A DNA stretch of 64,000 nt from Verrucomicrobiia bacterium (GCA_030425485.1 JAUIAM010000010.1:51816-115815), one strand, 5' to 3'. Positions 27,504-36,751 are shown, counted from the stretch's first letter. Numbers and translations: made by a program. Notes: generated by a model not told the origin, from the letters alone.

Positions 27504-28154
27504 ATGGACATTAAAGAGTTTAAAAAAGAACAAACTGCTTTAGTTAAAACGAAGTCGAGCACGAGTCTGGGTGGTGCCCTCTTGGCCGCTGGAGCGGCGG
27601 CGATCTGTTGTGTAGGGCCACTTATACCCATTCTCCTTGGTCTTGGAAGCGCGACCGCCTTGTTTGGGTTAGACCGCTACAAACCGTGGTTCATTGGGCT
27701 GGGCTTGCTCATTCTCGCGCTCGCTTCGTGGTTTGCCGTGCGCAAGCAGAACCGCTGCTGTGCGGGAAAAAGCAAGGCCCGTAACGTGAAAACCGTGGCT
27801 ACCATCTTCTGCACCGGAATCGGAGCCTACCTGTTGTTGCAATTTGCCGTTGTCCCGGCCCTTTCCTCGATTGCGTCGTCAAAAGTCGCCGCCGACCACG
27901 AAAACGCGAATCAGATTGCGGACGGACAGGACGTGAAGCTCAAGATTGATGGCATGACCTGCGCGGGTTGCGCTGTTGGCGTGGAGTCCGCATTCCTGGA
28001 AATCCCAGGTGTATCTACAGCCAAGGTCGACTGGAAAACCGGGCACGCCACCGTGCGCATCGACGCCGAAAAAATCCAGCCCGCCGACCTCTTTAAAGCC
28101 AAAGTCGAACCCCAATACACCGTCCAATTGTTCGACAAAACCGACAAACAATAG
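27504..28154 (+). CDS. merT: MerTP fusion: mercury transport protein with C-terminal MerP-like domain
   Basis: A 216-residue inner-membrane protein. The first half has MerT membrane segments with the Cys pair in AAAICCVGPLIPIL and another pair in NRCCAGKSK. After about residue 145 comes a MerP-like HMA domain with KIDGMTCAGCAVGVES. It moves Hg(II) from the periplasm to MerA. No separate merP gene exists. The likely ATG is about 10 bases past the -10 box, with no room for a Shine-Dalgarno site. merA follows after 2 bases. Confidence 0.9.
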   Translation: MDIKEFKKEQTALVKTKSSTSLGGALLAAGAAAICCVGPLIPILLGLGSATALFGLDRYKPWFIGLGLLILALASWFAVRKQNRCCAGKSKARNVKTVATIFCTGIGAYLLLQFAVVPALSSIASSKVAADHENANQIADGQDVKLKIDGMTCAGCAVGVESAFLEIPGVSTAKVDWKTGHATVRIDAEKIQPADLFKAKVEPQYTVQLFDKTDKQ

Positions 28155-28156
28155 CC

Positions 28157-29629
28157 ATGACCGATTGCTGTAAAACAAACCACAACTGCGCATCAGAACC
28201 CGCTCAAAAACTTCCTGCCGATCCAGGCCACCTGGGCATTATTGGCGGCGGTTCAGCTGCCTTCGCGGCCACAACCCGCGCCGCCGAGCGCGGCTGGCGG
28301 GTGACCATTATCAACGACGGACTCCCTATTGGCGGCACCTGTGTAAACGTCGGCTGCGTGCCTTCCAAGTCGCTCATTCGTGCTGCGGAGACGCATTATC
28401 GCAACAAACATCATCCTTTTGACGGAATTAAGTCGCGCAGTGAGGTAGCCGACTTTGGAGCGCTTACGCGGCAGACCCATGCACTGGTCGAAACGCTCCG
28501 ACAGGAAAAATACCTCGACGTCGTTAAAGACCTGCCCGAGGTCAAGATCATCGAAGGACGTGCCAAATTTCTTTCACCTCAGGAGGTCGAAGTCGCCGGA
28601 GAAACTTTGATTGCCGACCGGGTGATCATTGCCACCGGTGCGCGCACGCATGTTCCCGAAATTCCGGGACTTGCCGAGATAGATTATCTTATCACGGACA
28701 CCGCTTTCGAACTCGCCGCTGCGCCTAAGTCGCTGCTCGTCCTCGGAGGGCGCTACATCGCACTTGAGTGCGCCCAGATGTTTGCGCGGCTGGGTGTAAA
28801 AACCACCGTCCTGCAGCGCTCCGACCGCATTCTGCCTACCGAAAGCGCCGAACTAACCGATGCCCTTACCGGGTATCTTTGTGGCGAAGGACTCAATATC
28901 CAAACCGGCGTGAACGTCCTCTCCGTGCGCCCCGGAGGCGAAGGGGTCGAGATTGAGGCAAGTATAGAAGGCAAACGTCAGATTTTCACCGCTGAACGCG
29001 TTCTGTTAGCCACTGGACGCACGCCTAATACCGACGGACTGAACCTGAAAGCAGCCGGTGTCGCTCTCGATCATAATGGCTTCATCGAAGTGGATGCGCA
29101 CCAGCAAACCAGCACCCCTGGCATCTATGGGGCGGGCGATGTGGTGGGCGATCCTATGTTCGTTTACACCGCTGCTTACGAAGGCGCACTAGCTGCCGAA
29201 AACGCCTGTGCTGTAAGTGGCTCGAACCCGCGTGAACGTGATTACAATCCGCTACCTTGGGTCGTCTTCACGGATCCGCAAGTGGCCGGGGTCGGGATGG
29301 ATCTACAACAAGCGAAAGCCACTGGCCACGACGCGGAAACCATCACGCTGCCCATGTCGAAAGTCCCCCGGGCACTCGCCGCCCGCGACACTCGTGGCTT
29401 CCTCCAACTAATCCGTGACCGCCGGACTGACCGCATCCTTGGCGCCCGCGTCCTTGCGCACGAGGGCTCTGAACTGATGATGGAAATCAGCCTCGCCCTC
29501 CGCCACGAGATGACTGCGGGAGAGTTGGCCTCCATGTTCCACCCTTACCTCACTCTCAGCGAAGCGGTGAAGCTGGCGGCCCTGTCCTTCGGCAAGGATG
29601 TGGACAAACTCAGCTGCTGCGCTACATGA
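28157..29629 (+). CDS. merA: mercuric reductase
   Basis: A 490-residue flavoprotein that reduces Hg(II) to Hg(0) with NADPH. The FAD site is LGIIGGGSAAFAA, the redox disulfide is GGTCVNVGCVPSK, the NADPH site is LLVLGGRYIALECAQMFARL, and the dimer-partner Hg-binding pair is the C-terminal LSCCAT. It starts with a short Cys-rich tail (TDCCKTNHNC) rather than a full NmerA domain; the MerP-like domain sits on MerT instead. Confidence 0.96.
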   Translation: MTDCCKTNHNCASEPAQKLPADPGHLGIIGGGSAAFAATTRAAERGWRVTIINDGLPIGGTCVNVGCVPSKSLIRAAETHYRNKHHPFDGIKSRSEVADFGALTRQTHALVETLRQEKYLDVVKDLPEVKIIEGRAKFLSPQEVEVAGETLIADRVIIATGARTHVPEIPGLAEIDYLITDTAFELAAAPKSLLVLGGRYIALECAQMFARLGVKTTVLQRSDRILPTESAELTDALTGYLCGEGLNIQTGVNVLSVRPGGEGVEIEASIEGKRQIFTAERVLLATGRTPNTDGLNLKAAGVALDHNGFIEVDAHQQTSTPGIYGAGDVVGDPMFVYTAAYEGALAAENACAVSGSNPRERDYNPLPWVVFTDPQVAGVGMDLQQAKATGHDAETITLPMSKVPRALAARDTRGFLQLIRDRRTDRILGARVLAHEGSELMMEISLALRHEMTAGELASMFHPYLTLSEAVKLAALSFGKDVDKLSCCAT

Positions 29630-29683
29630 ACAGGTGCCCATTTCGGACACCTGCAAAGCATTCAACTGCTATTGCGACAAACA

Positions 29684-29715
29684 AACCGCCGCCGGATTAT
29701 TATCCGGCGGCGGTT
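29684..29715 (+). terminator. terminator of the mer operon
   Basis: Perfect 14-bp arms AACCGCCGCCGGAT and ATCCGGCGGCGGTT with a 4-base loop, then TTCCATTTTA; 54 bases after merA. Confidence 0.88.
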
Positions 29716-29744
29716 CCATTTTACGTTGATTGGTCACTCAAGAC

Positions 29745-30032
29745 TCAGGCGAGTCCTTCATTTTCCATATCAAGGTAAGTTTGCATCAAGTGCTCGTCCT
29801 CGTCAGCAGGCGGATTCTTACCCGAGAGAATCAAAACCTGCCTTTCAAGGCTCGTGACGACCTCATGGGAGGCTACGCTTGAGAGGAAGAAGACAATTAA
29901 TTCTTCCGGGCTAAGGAGAATAGAATCGTAGCGGCGTTTGAGGTAGTCGCTTGAGTTCTCGAACACTTCTAATATTTCGACGGGCAATGCGACCGGGGCG
30001 GCGCTATTCGTTTTGGTTTCCATGATGTTCAA
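29745..30032 (-). CDS. hypothetical protein
   Basis: A 95-residue acidic protein (ALPVEILEVFENSSDYLKRR, EELIVFFLSSVASHEVVTSL). Neither signal peptide nor known domain. It is the last gene read leftward from the type IV secretion operon, 80 bases after its neighbour, and may belong to that transcript. ATG at 30023 is a second possible start. Confidence 0.5.
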   Translation of the reverse strand: MNIMETKTNSAAPVALPVEILEVFENSSDYLKRRYDSILLSPEELIVFFLSSVASHEVVTSLERQVLILSGKNPPADEDEHLMQTYLDMENEGLA

Positions 30033-30111
30033 ATATTAATCAATATGGGTTAATGGCTAAATTTTTGGTTGGCCGGGCCAAGAATTGCTACGCCCGACCA
30101 ACCCCGGTTAA

Positions 30112-30486
30112 TCAGCTTATTTTCAGGGCTGTTCGGGTGGCTTCCTGCCTCCCGAGGCGCATACGCGCATCCTGTTTTTGTTCGTCGGGCACGCGTGAGA
30201 TACGCTTCTCAATATCCTGAGCAATTTCAGGGTTATCTTTGAGAAAGTTTCCCACTGCCTCGTTGACTTTGACCCGCTGCTTCATGCTCGCGTCATACTT
30301 CAAGGCGTCCTTGAGGATGGCGCGTCGAACCAGTTGGTCTTTGGTTTCTGTTTTCAAATAAGCAACCCGCTGGGGATGCTCTTTGATGTACCTGTCAATC
30401 ATCGCGTCGATTTCAGGATTCTTCTTAGGGCCAGGCGATTTGATCGCCTCTTTATTCTGACTAACTCGTTTTTTTAGTGATGTCAT
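30112..30486 (-). CDS. basic hypothetical protein
   Basis: A 124-residue Lys/Arg-rich helical protein (NPEIDAMIDRYIKEHP, EAVGNFLKDNPEIAQDIEKR). The composition suggests nucleic acid binding, but no domain is recognised. It sits between the secretion operon and the 95-residue gene on the same strand. Confidence 0.55.
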   Translation of the reverse strand: MTSLKKRVSQNKEAIKSPGPKKNPEIDAMIDRYIKEHPQRVAYLKTETKDQLVRRAILKDALKYDASMKQRVKVNEAVGNFLKDNPEIAQDIEKRISRVPDEQKQDARMRLGRQEATRTALKIS

Positions 30487-30612
30487 AGGATTGTCCTACC
30501 AAACCCCACGCTTTCTTAACCTGTCCGTGGGGCCGCTATTTGTTCAGCTTGTGATTACAGGTTTGGCAGAATGCCAAAGGTGATAGATTTGTGTGTATTC
30601 ATGATGAAATTG

Positions 30613-31131
30613 CTAATCTTCGAGATTGGAGATACGCTGCGATAGGTTTTCGATGGCCTTGTCTTTCCGTTGGAGCTCGCCTTGCAACTGGTCGTTCTGC
30701 TCAATGAGGGCGGCAATCAGGTTGTTGGCCTGAGTGATCTTGTTTTCGAGTTCCCCGGTAAGCAGTGCCGTTTGCTTGGCAGGGTCGGCGACGGCGACGA
30801 CCGGCCCCAAGGGAACTGCGGTCGGGGCGCTTGGCGTCAGGTTCCATTGAGCCGGGCGTTCCACTCGGGAAATACGGTGTCCATCGTGGCGAATGCCGGA
30901 ATCCTGTGGATCAACGTAAGGACCAATATAGTAGGCGTGAATCGCCTCGGGCGTGCGGACCTTGCCCATATTGTAAGGGTCAAGCTGAGTGCCCGAAACT
31001 TGAATGGGCTCGGCTGGCTGCATTGGCGGCGGTTCCTCGGCAAAAGATTCCGTGGATTCGCAGCCGCTCCAAAACAATGCAATGGGCGCGATGGCGAACA
31101 GGCCAATGAGTCGTTTTCGTTTATCCTTCAT
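30613..31131 (-). CDS. lipoprotein with C-terminal coiled coil (secretion-operon)
   Basis: A 172-residue protein: basic N-terminus, hydrophobic stretch LIGLFAIAPIALFWSGC with a lipobox-like end, then a Pro-rich linker and a 60-residue heptad region (NKITQANNLIAALIEQNDQL, KDKAIENLSQRISNLED). Start at 31131 is set by the ATG that precedes the signal; it overlaps the VirB10-like stop by 11 bases. It is the last gene of the secretion operon core and could be an outer-membrane tether, but no named family fits. Confidence 0.6.
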   Translation of the reverse strand: MKDKRKRLIGLFAIAPIALFWSGCESTESFAEEPPPMQPAEPIQVSGTQLDPYNMGKVRTPEAIHAYYIGPYVDPQDSGIRHDGHRISRVERPAQWNLTPSAPTAVPLGPVVAVADPAKQTALLTGELENKITQANNLIAALIEQNDQLQGELQRKDKAIENLSQRISNLED

Positions 31132-32197
31132 TTGCGTTATCCTCCTTTTTCCAAATGTCCTTGTTGCTGACGTTGCCCCGCGTACCTTCGCGGGCGTCGA
31201 TGGTTTGGGTGACATAGACGTAAAACTGCTTCCCGGTGGGCACGCGAATGTAGTAGCCGTCGCGTTGAATCGTTTCCCGAATCTGCTCGGCATACTCGAC
31301 CATGACGGCGCTGGCGCCGTCCAAGGCGGCATTCCCGGCAGAGCTTTCGGCAATTTGGATACTCGAACCGGTATCAGTGATAAAGTTGTCGTATTCTTTG
31401 AGGCCCTGCGTAGCGGCGGCTAGAAAGGTCGAAGCGAACAGTTTAATCTCGTTCCAACTATCGCTTTCGATGAGGTAGCCTTTCAAGCCTGCGGAGCCAT
31501 CCCGCAACCCCCACTGCCCGGTGTTGAAATTGTATTCGCGGTCTAGCGCAATGCCCTGCACGGCTAGCTCCGTGCCGTTGAGACGGTCCTGTGTGCGCCA
31601 GACGAAATTCCATGTGCCGGTGGCGGCAATACGGTCACGGCTGCGGCTTTCGCTGGCGCGACCATGAACTTCGGCCCCCGCCGGTATTATGACTTTACCG
31701 GCATGGACCACGTCATCGGTGACAAGGCCAATGATCGGCGTATTGATCGCATTACTCTCAACGGTGATAGTAAGCTCGCATGGAACGAGGCGGCCATACG
31801 GCGCGTAATCGGCGGAAAGCGTTGGTTGATTCTCGGGCGGTTTGCCCGCAAAGAGATTCAGCGGCAATTCCGGTTCGGGCTCTTCCTTGGACTCCTCTTG
31901 ACGCGCCAAGAATGGCCGGGATACAACTGACTCTGGTTTAGTCGCAGTCTTTTCTTCCGTTGGCTCGGGCTTCTCGACCGTGATGGATTGAACAACGGCG
32001 CCGGGCATTCTGAAGCGCGGGATGTCCCGCTTGTACACCTCCGGCTTGTAATTGTAGGTTTCGCCTTGGGGCTCGTTAAAGTCAGCCTCGGCTCGCCCTT
32101 CTTCGATGGAGTCGAGCACAACCACGGCGGCAATGGAGCCAACAAGGGTTATTAGAACGACGGCGTTGCCGAGTGGTGATTTGATAAATGATAGCAT
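31121..32197 (-). CDS. virB10: VirB10/TrbI-like core-channel protein
   Basis: A 358-residue inner-membrane protein: a short cytoplasmic start, a membrane segment (LGNAVVLITLVGSIAAVVVL), a Pro-rich periplasmic region, and a C-terminal beta domain with YGRLVPCELTITVESNAINT, VHAGKVIIPAGAEVHG, TQDRLNGTELAVQGIALD and VPTGKQFYVYVTQTID. In the family this bridges both membranes of the type IV secretion channel. The gene lies between VirB9- and lipoprotein genes as in tra/trb operons. Confidence 0.82.
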   Translation of the reverse strand: MLSFIKSPLGNAVVLITLVGSIAAVVVLDSIEEGRAEADFNEPQGETYNYKPEVYKRDIPRFRMPGAVVQSITVEKPEPTEEKTATKPESVVSRPFLARQEESKEEPEPELPLNLFAGKPPENQPTLSADYAPYGRLVPCELTITVESNAINTPIIGLVTDDVVHAGKVIIPAGAEVHGRASESRSRDRIAATGTWNFVWRTQDRLNGTELAVQGIALDREYNFNTGQWGLRDGSAGLKGYLIESDSWNEIKLFASTFLAAATQGLKEYDNFITDTGSSIQIAESSAGNAALDGASAVMVEYAEQIRETIQRDGYYIRVPTGKQFYVYVTQTIDAREGTRGNVSNKDIWKKEDNANEG

Positions 32198-32209
32198 CTT
32201 ATTGTTGGG

Positions 32210-33100
32210 TTAGGGAATGAGGAGCGTGGCCGGATCATTCACTTGGGATACGATGATCTGGAATGGATTCCTGATGCTGAGGTCGGCGCGTTCGCCGTTC
32301 GGCTTGCCGGTGATCGCGATGTAGGCGATGCTATCAGACTGCGGGGGAATGATGCCGGAGGCGTCCGCGATTGAGGGGAAATACAAATTCTGCCCGATCC
32401 TGACGGCCATCATCTGCGGCTGGTAGAAAATCGCCTCATCGGATTCATTCCGTAAGCTGATCTTGAAAGCAAGTGTGTCGTACTGGGGGAATCGATAGAT
32501 GTCATCGATCCGGACATTGAAGTCTTGGTATTCCGTATTCAGGTTTGGCGGGGCAAGATGTTGGATCTCCTCATCCAACATCTTTGGGTATGCTTGGTTA
32601 ATCAGGTGGTAGCTCTTGGCGCGATCCAGCAAATCAAGTAATACGCTCGGCGTGGTCTTATGTATGTTGGTGCGCTCGGCTCCGTAGCCTGCCGCCACCA
32701 TCGCCGAATCACCGGAATCCACCAAGCGAACGGTCCGGTAAGGAATTTCATCCTCATGGTGATAGAAATTGAAGACGAAGGTCTGATTCTGAAAAACCAC
32801 ATTGAGCGCTCCCCTTGCGTTGGGCTCGGTCGCCCGAACGGAAAAGAAGTAGCGGCCATCAATGTAACTGAGCAGAACCGGCGCCTTGTTCTTGGCGCTA
32901 CTGCTGACGTTGGCGCCATCAATCGATGAAAGCGGCCCCGGAAACGTAATCGTAGTCGGCGTGTTGCCAATCGGGATGTTGTAGACGGTTTGCGGATTGA
33001 GCGCATACTGCTTGATGACATCACGGTTATAGCGGTCTGCTTTCGCCAGTAGTATAGCTGGTGTCAGCAAGAGAAAGAAATGAATGAGGCGTAGATTCAT
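32210..33100 (-). CDS. virB9: VirB9/TrbG-like secretion protein
   Basis: A 296-residue exported protein with a signal peptide (LIHFFLLLTPAILLAKA) and a beta-rich body (NPQTVYNIPIGNTPTTITFP, YDTLAFKISLRNESDEAIFY, FPSIADASGIIPPQSD). Position between VirB8 and VirB10 genes supports the assignment; sequence similarity seen by eye is moderate. Start at 33100 avoids a non-conserved extension up to 33130. Confidence 0.65.
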   Translation of the reverse strand: MNLRLIHFFLLLTPAILLAKADRYNRDVIKQYALNPQTVYNIPIGNTPTTITFPGPLSSIDGANVSSSAKNKAPVLLSYIDGRYFFSVRATEPNARGALNVVFQNQTFVFNFYHHEDEIPYRTVRLVDSGDSAMVAAGYGAERTNIHKTTPSVLLDLLDRAKSYHLINQAYPKMLDEEIQHLAPPNLNTEYQDFNVRIDDIYRFPQYDTLAFKISLRNESDEAIFYQPQMMAVRIGQNLYFPSIADASGIIPPQSDSIAYIAITGKPNGERADLSIRNPFQIIVSQVNDPATLLIP

Positions 33101-33107
33101 GGTGCAT

Positions 33108-33794
33108 TTACAGTAAGATTTTGTCCTCAAAAGATGTGACCGCTAACGGGAAGCGCTTGTTATCGAGCATGTTCGGGTTGCGGTGCAAAACGAGGGTGAG
33201 CGTAAATTCCGGGTCTTCGACAAAGGTCTTACCTTCAAAGGTTCCGGTACGGATCAATTGCCCTTTTACCTGAGCGAACACCTGTTCTTCTCGGGTTTCG
33301 AGAATCTTGATTTCAAAAATTTCCACCTTCTGGTGGATGTCTTTTTCCCGGAATTCCTTGGATGCTTGCGAATGCAAGTCGCGTGCGTGCTTCAAGGCTT
33401 CATTCAGAAAGAGCTTGTCGAGCAATTCAGGCATATCGAACCCGTTGGGATTCTGCGAGAACAGGGCGTAAGTCGCCCATAACGCCAGTTCTTCGTGAAC
33501 GCGAGTCGCCTCCTGAAAGTCCAGCGTTGGCGTCACGGAAAAAGTTCCTGCGCCATCCATGACCACGATTCGCTCACGGGTGCGGTAGGCGTTGATAATG
33601 AAAAATGGTTGGATAACCACGAGGCCAAGTAAGAAAAGCGATACAAGAAACCACATGCGGGCCGCCCATGCGTTGTCCGTGAACAATTTCAGGGGATGAA
33701 ACTGCTTCTGCGGTTGCCGCTTCGTCCCACGCTCCTGCGCCTTTACCGGGTCAGGTTGTGAGCAGTCTAGTGTTTCTGGATTTTCTGAACTCAT
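33108..33794 (-). CDS. virB8: VirB8/TrbF-like secretion protein
   Basis: A 228-residue protein with a cytoplasmic basic start, one membrane anchor (WFLVSLFLLGLVVIQPFFII) and a periplasmic domain with LFSQNPNGFDMPELLDKLFL and a late FEGKTFVEDPEFTLTLVL. This is the layout of VirB8/TrbF, which assembles the channel. It starts 8 bases into... the gene stop/start ATGA junction with VirB6 (33791-33794). Confidence 0.72.
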   Translation of the reverse strand: MSSENPETLDCSQPDPVKAQERGTKRQPQKQFHPLKLFTDNAWAARMWFLVSLFLLGLVVIQPFFIINAYRTRERIVVMDGAGTFSVTPTLDFQEATRVHEELALWATYALFSQNPNGFDMPELLDKLFLNEALKHARDLHSQASKEFREKDIHQKVEIFEIKILETREEQVFAQVKGQLIRTGTFEGKTFVEDPEFTLTLVLHRNPNMLDNKRFPLAVTSFEDKILL

Positions 33795-35005
33795 ACATCA
33801 ATTACGGGTTTTGCGGCAGCGCCAAGGGCGAACAGTCTGGCCGCATGTTGGCTTCCCGTTGGATCACTCGGAGAAACGGGAAGCATGGGGTTGGTAGGCT
33901 CGGGCGGTGCTGGCAAAGCCGGTTGGCTTTCACTGGTCAGCGCAAGTTTTGCGTCTTGGTCAGCAGACGAATGATCTTGTCTGAATACGGGACCCAGTTC
34001 GGTTGATGAACCCCCGCCGTAAGTCGTTGGTGGCTCGCCCGTCGTGTATCCGCCAGAACCGCCAATACTGTCGTAGCTCGAAGCGGGCGCCGGAGCTGGA
34101 CTACTGGGCGGTGACTCACTTTTCGGGGCTGGTTCACCCTGTCCTTTAAAGCCCATGCTGCCTCCCATGTAGGTCGCAAAGGCGGCAGCGCCGGTAACAG
34201 CCCCGGTAATTCCCTGCAATATGGCGCCGCTGGAGAATAGAATATACATGATGGTTGGCGTTGCCAGCGTGCCAATCACCAGTATCAGCGAAGCCATTAT
34301 GCCCATCAGCAGGGAACCGAAACTCATCATGTAGAGCGCCGCTCCGGTGTCATTACCCGTAAAGGTTGAAGCGGTCGCAAAATCGTCAATGACGGCCATC
34401 GCTGCAAGATTCGTTATGGCAAAACCAATGGGCCATGCCATGACTGCCATGATGTTTGAAATCAGTTTTACCCCAATATTGCCCAGCGATGGAAATACGA
34501 ATAGAGAGAGTCCGATGGGCAGGAATAAAAAGCCAAACCACTTGAGGACATATTGAAGAATATAGAACGGGACCTGAAATAGTGCGGCCAGCGTTATGCC
34601 TATTTTGGCCAAGCCATAAACAACGGCTAGATACATCGAATTGACGATTCTATCGACTCCCCAACCTTCAGCCTCAGGGTCTTCCTGAATCGTATCAATT
34701 AAAGCTTCGCTAACGGCAAAAGGTTCACTGCCAAAGTCTTCATTTATCCATGCAGCGGCCTCGTTGAATCCTGAATCGAGCCCATCGAACCAGAAACGAA
34801 CCGTTGCGATGAGGGCATTTAGGAAGAAACAAGTGAATATGGGCTTCACCATTGCCATCATGTCTGTATCGGTGTCTGATGCTCGTATCAGCCTAACAAT
34901 GAGCCCAACTACGAGAATGAAGTAAGCCACAAACAACAGCGCTTCTTGAAGCTCAATGATCGAGCGCTGAAAGTCTTCAAGATAGATGTCTTCGAGAAAA
35001 TTCAT
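33791..35005 (-). CDS. virB6: VirB6/TrbL-like polytopic membrane protein
   Basis: A 404-residue inner-membrane protein with about six to seven hydrophobic segments over the first 290 residues (LQEALLFVAYFILVVGLIVR, LVYGLAKIGITLAALFQVPF, IGFAITNLAAMAVI, LLMGIMASLILVIGTLATPT, IMYILFSSGAILQGITGAVTGAA), then a low-complexity Pro/Ser/Gly tail of 110 residues. This fits VirB6/TrbL, which helps move DNA across the inner membrane. Overlap of 4 bases with the VirB8 gene. Confidence 0.78.
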   Translation of the reverse strand: MNFLEDIYLEDFQRSIIELQEALLFVAYFILVVGLIVRLIRASDTDTDMMAMVKPIFTCFFLNALIATVRFWFDGLDSGFNEAAAWINEDFGSEPFAVSEALIDTIQEDPEAEGWGVDRIVNSMYLAVVYGLAKIGITLAALFQVPFYILQYVLKWFGFLFLPIGLSLFVFPSLGNIGVKLISNIMAVMAWPIGFAITNLAAMAVIDDFATASTFTGNDTGAALYMMSFGSLLMGIMASLILVIGTLATPTIMYILFSSGAILQGITGAVTGAAAFATYMGGSMGFKGQGEPAPKSESPPSSPAPAPASSYDSIGGSGGYTTGEPPTTYGGGSSTELGPVFRQDHSSADQDAKLALTSESQPALPAPPEPTNPMLPVSPSDPTGSQHAARLFALGAAAKPVIDV

Positions 35006-35022
35006 GGATAAATGAGTTGGGC

Positions 35023-35481
35023 CTATTGCCGTTCTTGGAGCCCTTGCAGATAATCTCCGGTTGTTTTCAGCGCTTCGTTCATTCCATCCTCCGCATCCTC
35101 CGAATCGGTCACGATGAAACGAACGCCGCCGTGTTCGGTCATTTGCTCTCGAATAAAGTCCCGGCGAAGTCGTTGGAGCTCGCGAATCCGCTTGCCACTG
35201 GATTTACGAAGGTCGCCGAATGCCTGACGTTCCTCGCGGCTCATTTCGTCGCCTTCGGTTTTGATGCGCTCTCTCTCCTTCATGTATTCAGCAGAGATTG
35301 CTTCGATTTCAGCGATATACGGGTCTTCAATGATAACATCGTCTTTGCCTTCAACGATGATACTGATTGTCCGGGCCGGTTGCCCGTCCTCGGCAATGGT
35401 AATTTGGGCTTCCCGCTTTTCGCCGCCGCATCCGCAGATGGCCAGCGATGCCGTTAGTAGAATTAATCCGATACTTTTCAT
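35023..35481 (-). CDS. secretion-operon lipoprotein (coiled coil)
   Basis: A 152-residue protein with a lipobox (SLAICGC), a beta start (AQITIAEDGQPARTISIIVE) and a charged helical body (YMKERERIKTEGDEMSREER, RIRELQRLRRDFIREQM). It sits between VirB5 and VirB6 genes, where entry-exclusion or TrbK-type lipoproteins are often found; that role is inferred from place only. Confidence 0.6.
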   Translation of the reverse strand: MKSIGLILLTASLAICGCGGEKREAQITIAEDGQPARTISIIVEGKDDVIIEDPYIAEIEAISAEYMKERERIKTEGDEMSREERQAFGDLRKSSGKRIRELQRLRRDFIREQMTEHGGVRFIVTDSEDAEDGMNEALKTTGDYLQGLQERQ

Positions 35482-35496
35482 AACTGGTAGGTCGTT

Positions 35497-36300
35497 TTAG
35501 TTTTCGGAGCTGGTGAGCCCCATTAGGTAGTTTTGCAAAGATTGGTAAGCAGCATGTTGGTCTTGCATGTGCGCCTTAACGGAGACGGATTTTGATTTTG
35601 CCTCCTGATTCTCACTCAGTTCTTTCAATGCGTTGTATTGCTGGTATTGCTTCTCGCGCTCAGAAATCAGCAAAGTGATTTGACCATTCTGAGCGTTTAC
35701 AATGGCAGATAGCTTCTGCACTTCCGCGTCAGTAGCGGCGTTTCGCAGTTCAGTCAGGGTGAGGGCCTGATTCTCTTGCAGCTCCCGCAAGCGAGCATCG
35801 ATCTCGCCGGAGGCTTCAACGTAATTGATATACTGCCGATCCACGGCGGCGTATTGTTTCAAAGCCGCATCGGTAACGTTGACCGCTTCGCCGGTTACGG
35901 TTACCGCGGGCACCTCCTCAAACAAACCGCCGTGAGTTTCACCGAGACTGTCAGTGCCATCGGCCTGCTCAATAACTTCATCCCACGGAATGCCGTAATT
36001 GATGTCATCGATAAAGTCATCCATTGAAAGCACTTCCAATGAAGGAAGATCGACCGCAATCGGGTCACCCATCCAGTCCTTCATGATGGTTTCCACTTCA
36101 AGTTGCTGCGTCATCGTATTTATTTGCTCGGTAAGCTGTTCGTACTGTTGCTGCCACTCAGTTAAGACTTCGGCGTGATTGGCGATGTCTTGTATTCTTG
36201 AGGTAATGGTTTGCGCGGTATGCGCGGGATCGGTGACGACCCACTGCGCTTGCGCCGAAATTGCGAATAGCAGAATGGAGAAAAATAGAATTAGCTTCAT
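35497..36300 (-). CDS. virB5: VirB5/TrbJ-like secretion protein
   Basis: A 267-residue exported protein. A signal peptide (LILFFSILLFAISAQAQ) is followed by WVVTDPAHTAQTITSRIQD and WQQQYEQLTEQINTMTQQL, the DP...Q and coiled-coil pattern of TrbJ/VirB5. Long helices continue to the end. The family sits at the pilus tip or stabilises the pilus. Order VirB4, lipoprotein, VirB5 as in trb clusters. Confidence 0.8.
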   Translation of the reverse strand: MKLILFFSILLFAISAQAQWVVTDPAHTAQTITSRIQDIANHAEVLTEWQQQYEQLTEQINTMTQQLEVETIMKDWMGDPIAVDLPSLEVLSMDDFIDDINYGIPWDEVIEQADGTDSLGETHGGLFEEVPAVTVTGEAVNVTDAALKQYAAVDRQYINYVEASGEIDARLRELQENQALTLTELRNAATDAEVQKLSAIVNAQNGQITLLISEREKQYQQYNALKELSENQEAKSKSVSVKAHMQDQHAAYQSLQNYLMGLTSSEN

Positions 36301-36304
36301 GCGA

Positions 36305-36751
36305 TTACCTTGCTTTTAAGTAGATGACGCGCTCATCCCTGAGCTCGCCGTTGATTTCTTGTTCGGGAATAACAATCGGAACGAAGGTTTCCGTTTCATC
36401 CTGATCGCCGTACTGCTTTTGCATTTGCTGGTTCTGCATAATCCAGTACTGTTGCTTGACGCTTTGGTTGAGCGCCGCTTCGTAGCCACTACGGTAAGCA
36501 AGGCGCTCACTTTCCTCGGCATAGGCGTTGGCTCCCAAGGCAGCGACGGCGCCCAGCGCCGCGCCCCCGGTCGTCCATGCGGCGTCTCCGTCGGAGGCTT
36601 CATAGGCGGTGAATGCGCCGAGTGCGCTTCCACCGACCACGGTGGCGCCCTTGCCGACATCGCTGTTGGCGCAACCGGCAAGCAACGCGCTTGCGAGAAT
36701 CAGGACAGAGAATATCTGGTGACGCCCAGTTGGGGAAAATAGTGTTTTCAT
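36305..36751 (-). CDS. glycine-zipper lipoprotein
   Basis: A 148-residue lipoprotein with lipobox LLAGC, then a Gly-zipper-like stretch (GKGATVVGGSALGAFTAYEA, WTTGGAALGAVAALGANAYA) that may insert in the outer membrane, and a Gln-rich tail. It overlaps the VirB4 stop by 4 bases. TrbH-like or VirB7-like outer-membrane lipoprotein by context. Confidence 0.62.
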   Translation of the reverse strand: MKTLFSPTGRHQIFSVLILASALLAGCANSDVGKGATVVGGSALGAFTAYEASDGDAAWTTGGAALGAVAALGANAYAEESERLAYRSGYEAALNQSVKQQYWIMQNQQMQKQYGDQDETETFVPIVIPEQEINGELRDERVIYLKAR

